From positions 1 to 24,632 of the IMG/VR virus record IMGVR_UViG_3300032291_000320: a stretch of 24,632 bases of DNA. One strand, given 5' to 3'. Positions 23,658-24,632 of the stretch are shown here, piece after piece (positions within the stretch are counted from its first letter, which is position 1; the number at the start of each line of letters is the position of its first letter). Below the pieces are notes generated by a model. The model saw nothing but the letters and a program-made list of their open reading frames with translations, searched no databases and was not told where the DNA came from. A program made the position numbers and the translations under genes. The stretch is from a virus.

Positions 23658-24224
23658 TTATCTGATTTTCCCTTGGATACGGTCAGCCACTAATGTAGCA
23701 TATCCCGCTATATCAATCCAGCTATCTAGGTGATTTGGGTTGCCATGCACGATGCGGCTTATCTTAGTCGCAATCATATCCAACGCCTGTAACTGATCGG
23801 GATACAGGTGCACTTCGTTACGGGCCACTGCATTGTGCATGATGCCCTTAATCCTGATAACCGTATCCGAAGATTGCATGAACGAACCGTACTGTTCCGC
23901 CCTTGCATCTAAGACCTTACCCACTCCGCTTACTTCGGGTTCGGGTTTGGGTTCGACTTTCACCGTAGCAGGACCGCGGGGAACCTTACGCTCCATTTCG
24001 CCATTGCGTCCTTGCCTCCCTTGCGAGGCTGTAACTGCCGCTTCGATAAACGTCTCTTCGGAGACACCCAATTCTTCAAGCGTGAATGTTTCCTGCGTCA
24101 GCTTGTTCTTCATTGCGTGTACGTAACTATCGCTAACAAGTAGACGCTTTTTGATCTGCTTGGGGGTATAACCCTCCTTCAGCATCTTTATAATCATATC
24201 TGCTTTGGTACTTTTTCTAGCCAT
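23658..24224 (-). CDS. Helix-turn-helix protein fused to a DUF6378-like domain
   Basis: This 188-aa protein starts at ATG 24224, preceded by TAAAGGAGCAAACGAA; an in-frame ORF to 24371 runs back through the neighbouring gene and lacks a ribosome site. Residues 5-40 form a homeodomain-like HTH (MIIKMLKEGYTPKQIKKRLL, VSDSYVHAMKNKL). Residues ~65-100 are a flexible Arg/Pro/Glu linker. Residues ~107-183 (DARAEQYGSF, LYPDQLQALDMIATKISRIV, DSWIDIAGYATLVADRI) match the pattern of DUF6378, an all-helical domain often compared to MazG-type NTP pyrophosphohydrolases. If so, this would be a DNA-binding protein carrying a possible nucleotide-sensing or hydrolysing domain. I cannot see the full acidic metal-binding set, so catalysis is uncertain. 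Confidence 0.75.
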   Translation of the reverse strand: MARKSTKADMIIKMLKEGYTPKQIKKRLLVSDSYVHAMKNKLTQETFTLEELGVSEETFIEAAVTASQGRQGRNGEMERKVPRGPATVKVEPKPEPEVSGVGKVLDARAEQYGSFMQSSDTVIRIKGIMHNAVARNEVHLYPDQLQALDMIATKISRIVHGNPNHLDSWIDIAGYATLVADRIQGKIR

Positions 24225-24237
24225 TTCGTTTGCTCCT

Positions 24238-24426
24238 TTATGGTAGGCGTTGTGCCGCTTTAGTAAAATCTTCGTAGTGCTTACGACATAGATACAGCAT
24301 AGTATCTTCGACGGTAAACTGGTTGAAATCCAGAAGCCGTTCGTGGTCATGAGTGCATCCGGCAACCCCACACTCTACTGGTACGACTATCGCCACAGGG
24401 CGTAGCACTTCTATTTCTAGCGTCAT
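24238..24426 (-). CDS. Small Cys/His (zinc-ribbon-like) protein
   Basis: This 62-aa protein starts at ATG 24426 with GAGGAGC 6 nt upstream; the longer in-frame ORF to 24483 would overlap the previous gene and has no ribosome site. Cys19 and Cys24 (CGVAGCTHDH) pair with Cys47 and His50 (CRKHYEDF), a plausible single zinc site of C-x4-C...C-x2-H type. The N-terminal ~17 residues are strand-forming. Its TAA lies within the ribosome site of the next gene. Small proteins of this kind are frequent in phage early regions as host-interaction or DNA-binding factors. The function here is unknown. Confidence 0.65.
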   Translation of the reverse strand: MTLEIEVLRPVAIVVPVECGVAGCTHDHERLLDFNQFTVEDTMLYLCRKHYEDFTKAAQRLP

Positions 24427-24436
24427 TGTTTGCTCC

Positions 24437-24632
24437 TCATTTAAGATTGCCACCACTCTGCAAGAGGTCACCGCCATACTCATACGTGCCTACATGGCGT
24501 AGCTTGATGAACGGGTGGGCGTGTATTTTGCCGCCGTGCTTACGCCACAGCTCACAAAAATGGTAATCTTCGCTTAGCAATGCACCGCTATCGTCGATGC
24601 TGGTAGCGAAAAACTCATGGGTTAACGGCTTC
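24437..24632 (-). CDS. Glycosyltransferase-like protein, C-terminal fragment (5' beyond the window)
   Basis: The last 196 bases read on the minus strand as an open C-terminus of about 64 residues ending at TGA 24439-24437; the start lies outside the window. The peptide includes HEFFATSIDDSGALLSEDYH, then FCELWRKHGGKIHAHPFIKL and RHVGTYEYG. The 'SEDYxFCxxWRxxGGxIxxxPxxxLxHxG' pattern is one I associate with the C-terminal part of family 2-like glycosyltransferases carried by phages. In such enzymes the Ser-Glu-Asp region lies near the active site. It may modify DNA or a virion protein. Only the end is visible, so the assignment is moderate. Confidence 0.65.
   Translation of the reverse strand, partial: KPLTHEFFATSIDDSGALLSEDYHFCELWRKHGGKIHAHPFIKLRHVGTYEYGGDLLQSGGNLK

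Noticed and set aside
24225-24371. 49-residue extension of the HTH/DUF6378-like protein
   Set aside because: It runs through the Cys/His protein gene; ATG 24224 has a strong ribosome site and begins the recognisable HTH.

Overview
The window is a contiguous piece of a tailed bacteriophage genome (Caudoviricetes). Genes are tightly packed, with many ATGA/TAATG junctions, and each module lies on a single strand. I see no cellular housekeeping genes and no rRNA, tRNA, integrase, insertion sequence or CRISPR array. The late genes encode fibre proteins, a protein with the conserved start of a podovirus-like tail/DNA-stabilisation family, a set of presumed internal or ejected virion proteins including a soluble transglycosylase, and a 2226-residue polyvalent protein. 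No tail tape measure is visible. This points to a short-tailed (podovirus-like) lytic phage. Several proteins look like families I associate with uncultured aquatic phage genomes; that is from memory, not a search. The host cannot be named. Terminase, portal, capsid, DNA polymerase and lysis genes other than the transglycosylase are not in this window.

Layout. Positions 1-4825 (+) hold the tail and receptor-binding end: the C-terminus of a repeat-rich structural protein, an S74-type self-processing tail fibre, a small fibre-associated protein, a 646-aa tail/stabilisation-like protein, and a small accessory protein. Positions 4887-16101 (+) hold four large proteins probably packed in the particle or ejected with DNA: a hydrophobic, glycine-rich protein, a glutamine-rich helical protein, a lytic transglycosylase, and the giant polyvalent protein with a HEALGH metallopeptidase-like motif. 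A 59-aa ORF with a strong Shine-Dalgarno sequence is embedded out of frame in the giant gene.

Positions 16184-24632 (-) hold the early/replication module, transcribed toward the late genes. In transcription order these are: a glycosyltransferase-like protein (only its C-terminus is here), a small Cys/His protein, an HTH protein fused to a DUF6378-like domain, a PD-(D/E)XK nuclease with a Cas4-like cysteine pattern, a small HNH-like protein, an SNF2-type helicase, two small unknowns, a four-cysteine candidate ssDNA-binding protein, an XRE-type HTH protein, an AEP-type primase/helicase, and a 64-aa basic protein. A GC-rich hairpin followed by TTTTTATT on the minus strand (16133 to 16097) ends this operon exactly where the convergent late operon stops.

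How the parts fit. The replication block supplies priming and unwinding, duplex remodelling, nuclease activity and probable ssDNA coating. The late block supplies adsorption (S74 fibre), tail closure, cell-wall penetration (transglycosylase) and ejected proteins. The best candidates for undescribed biology are the embedded ORF at 10646-10825, the Cas4-like nuclease/HNH-like/SNF2 cluster, and the giant polyvalent protein.
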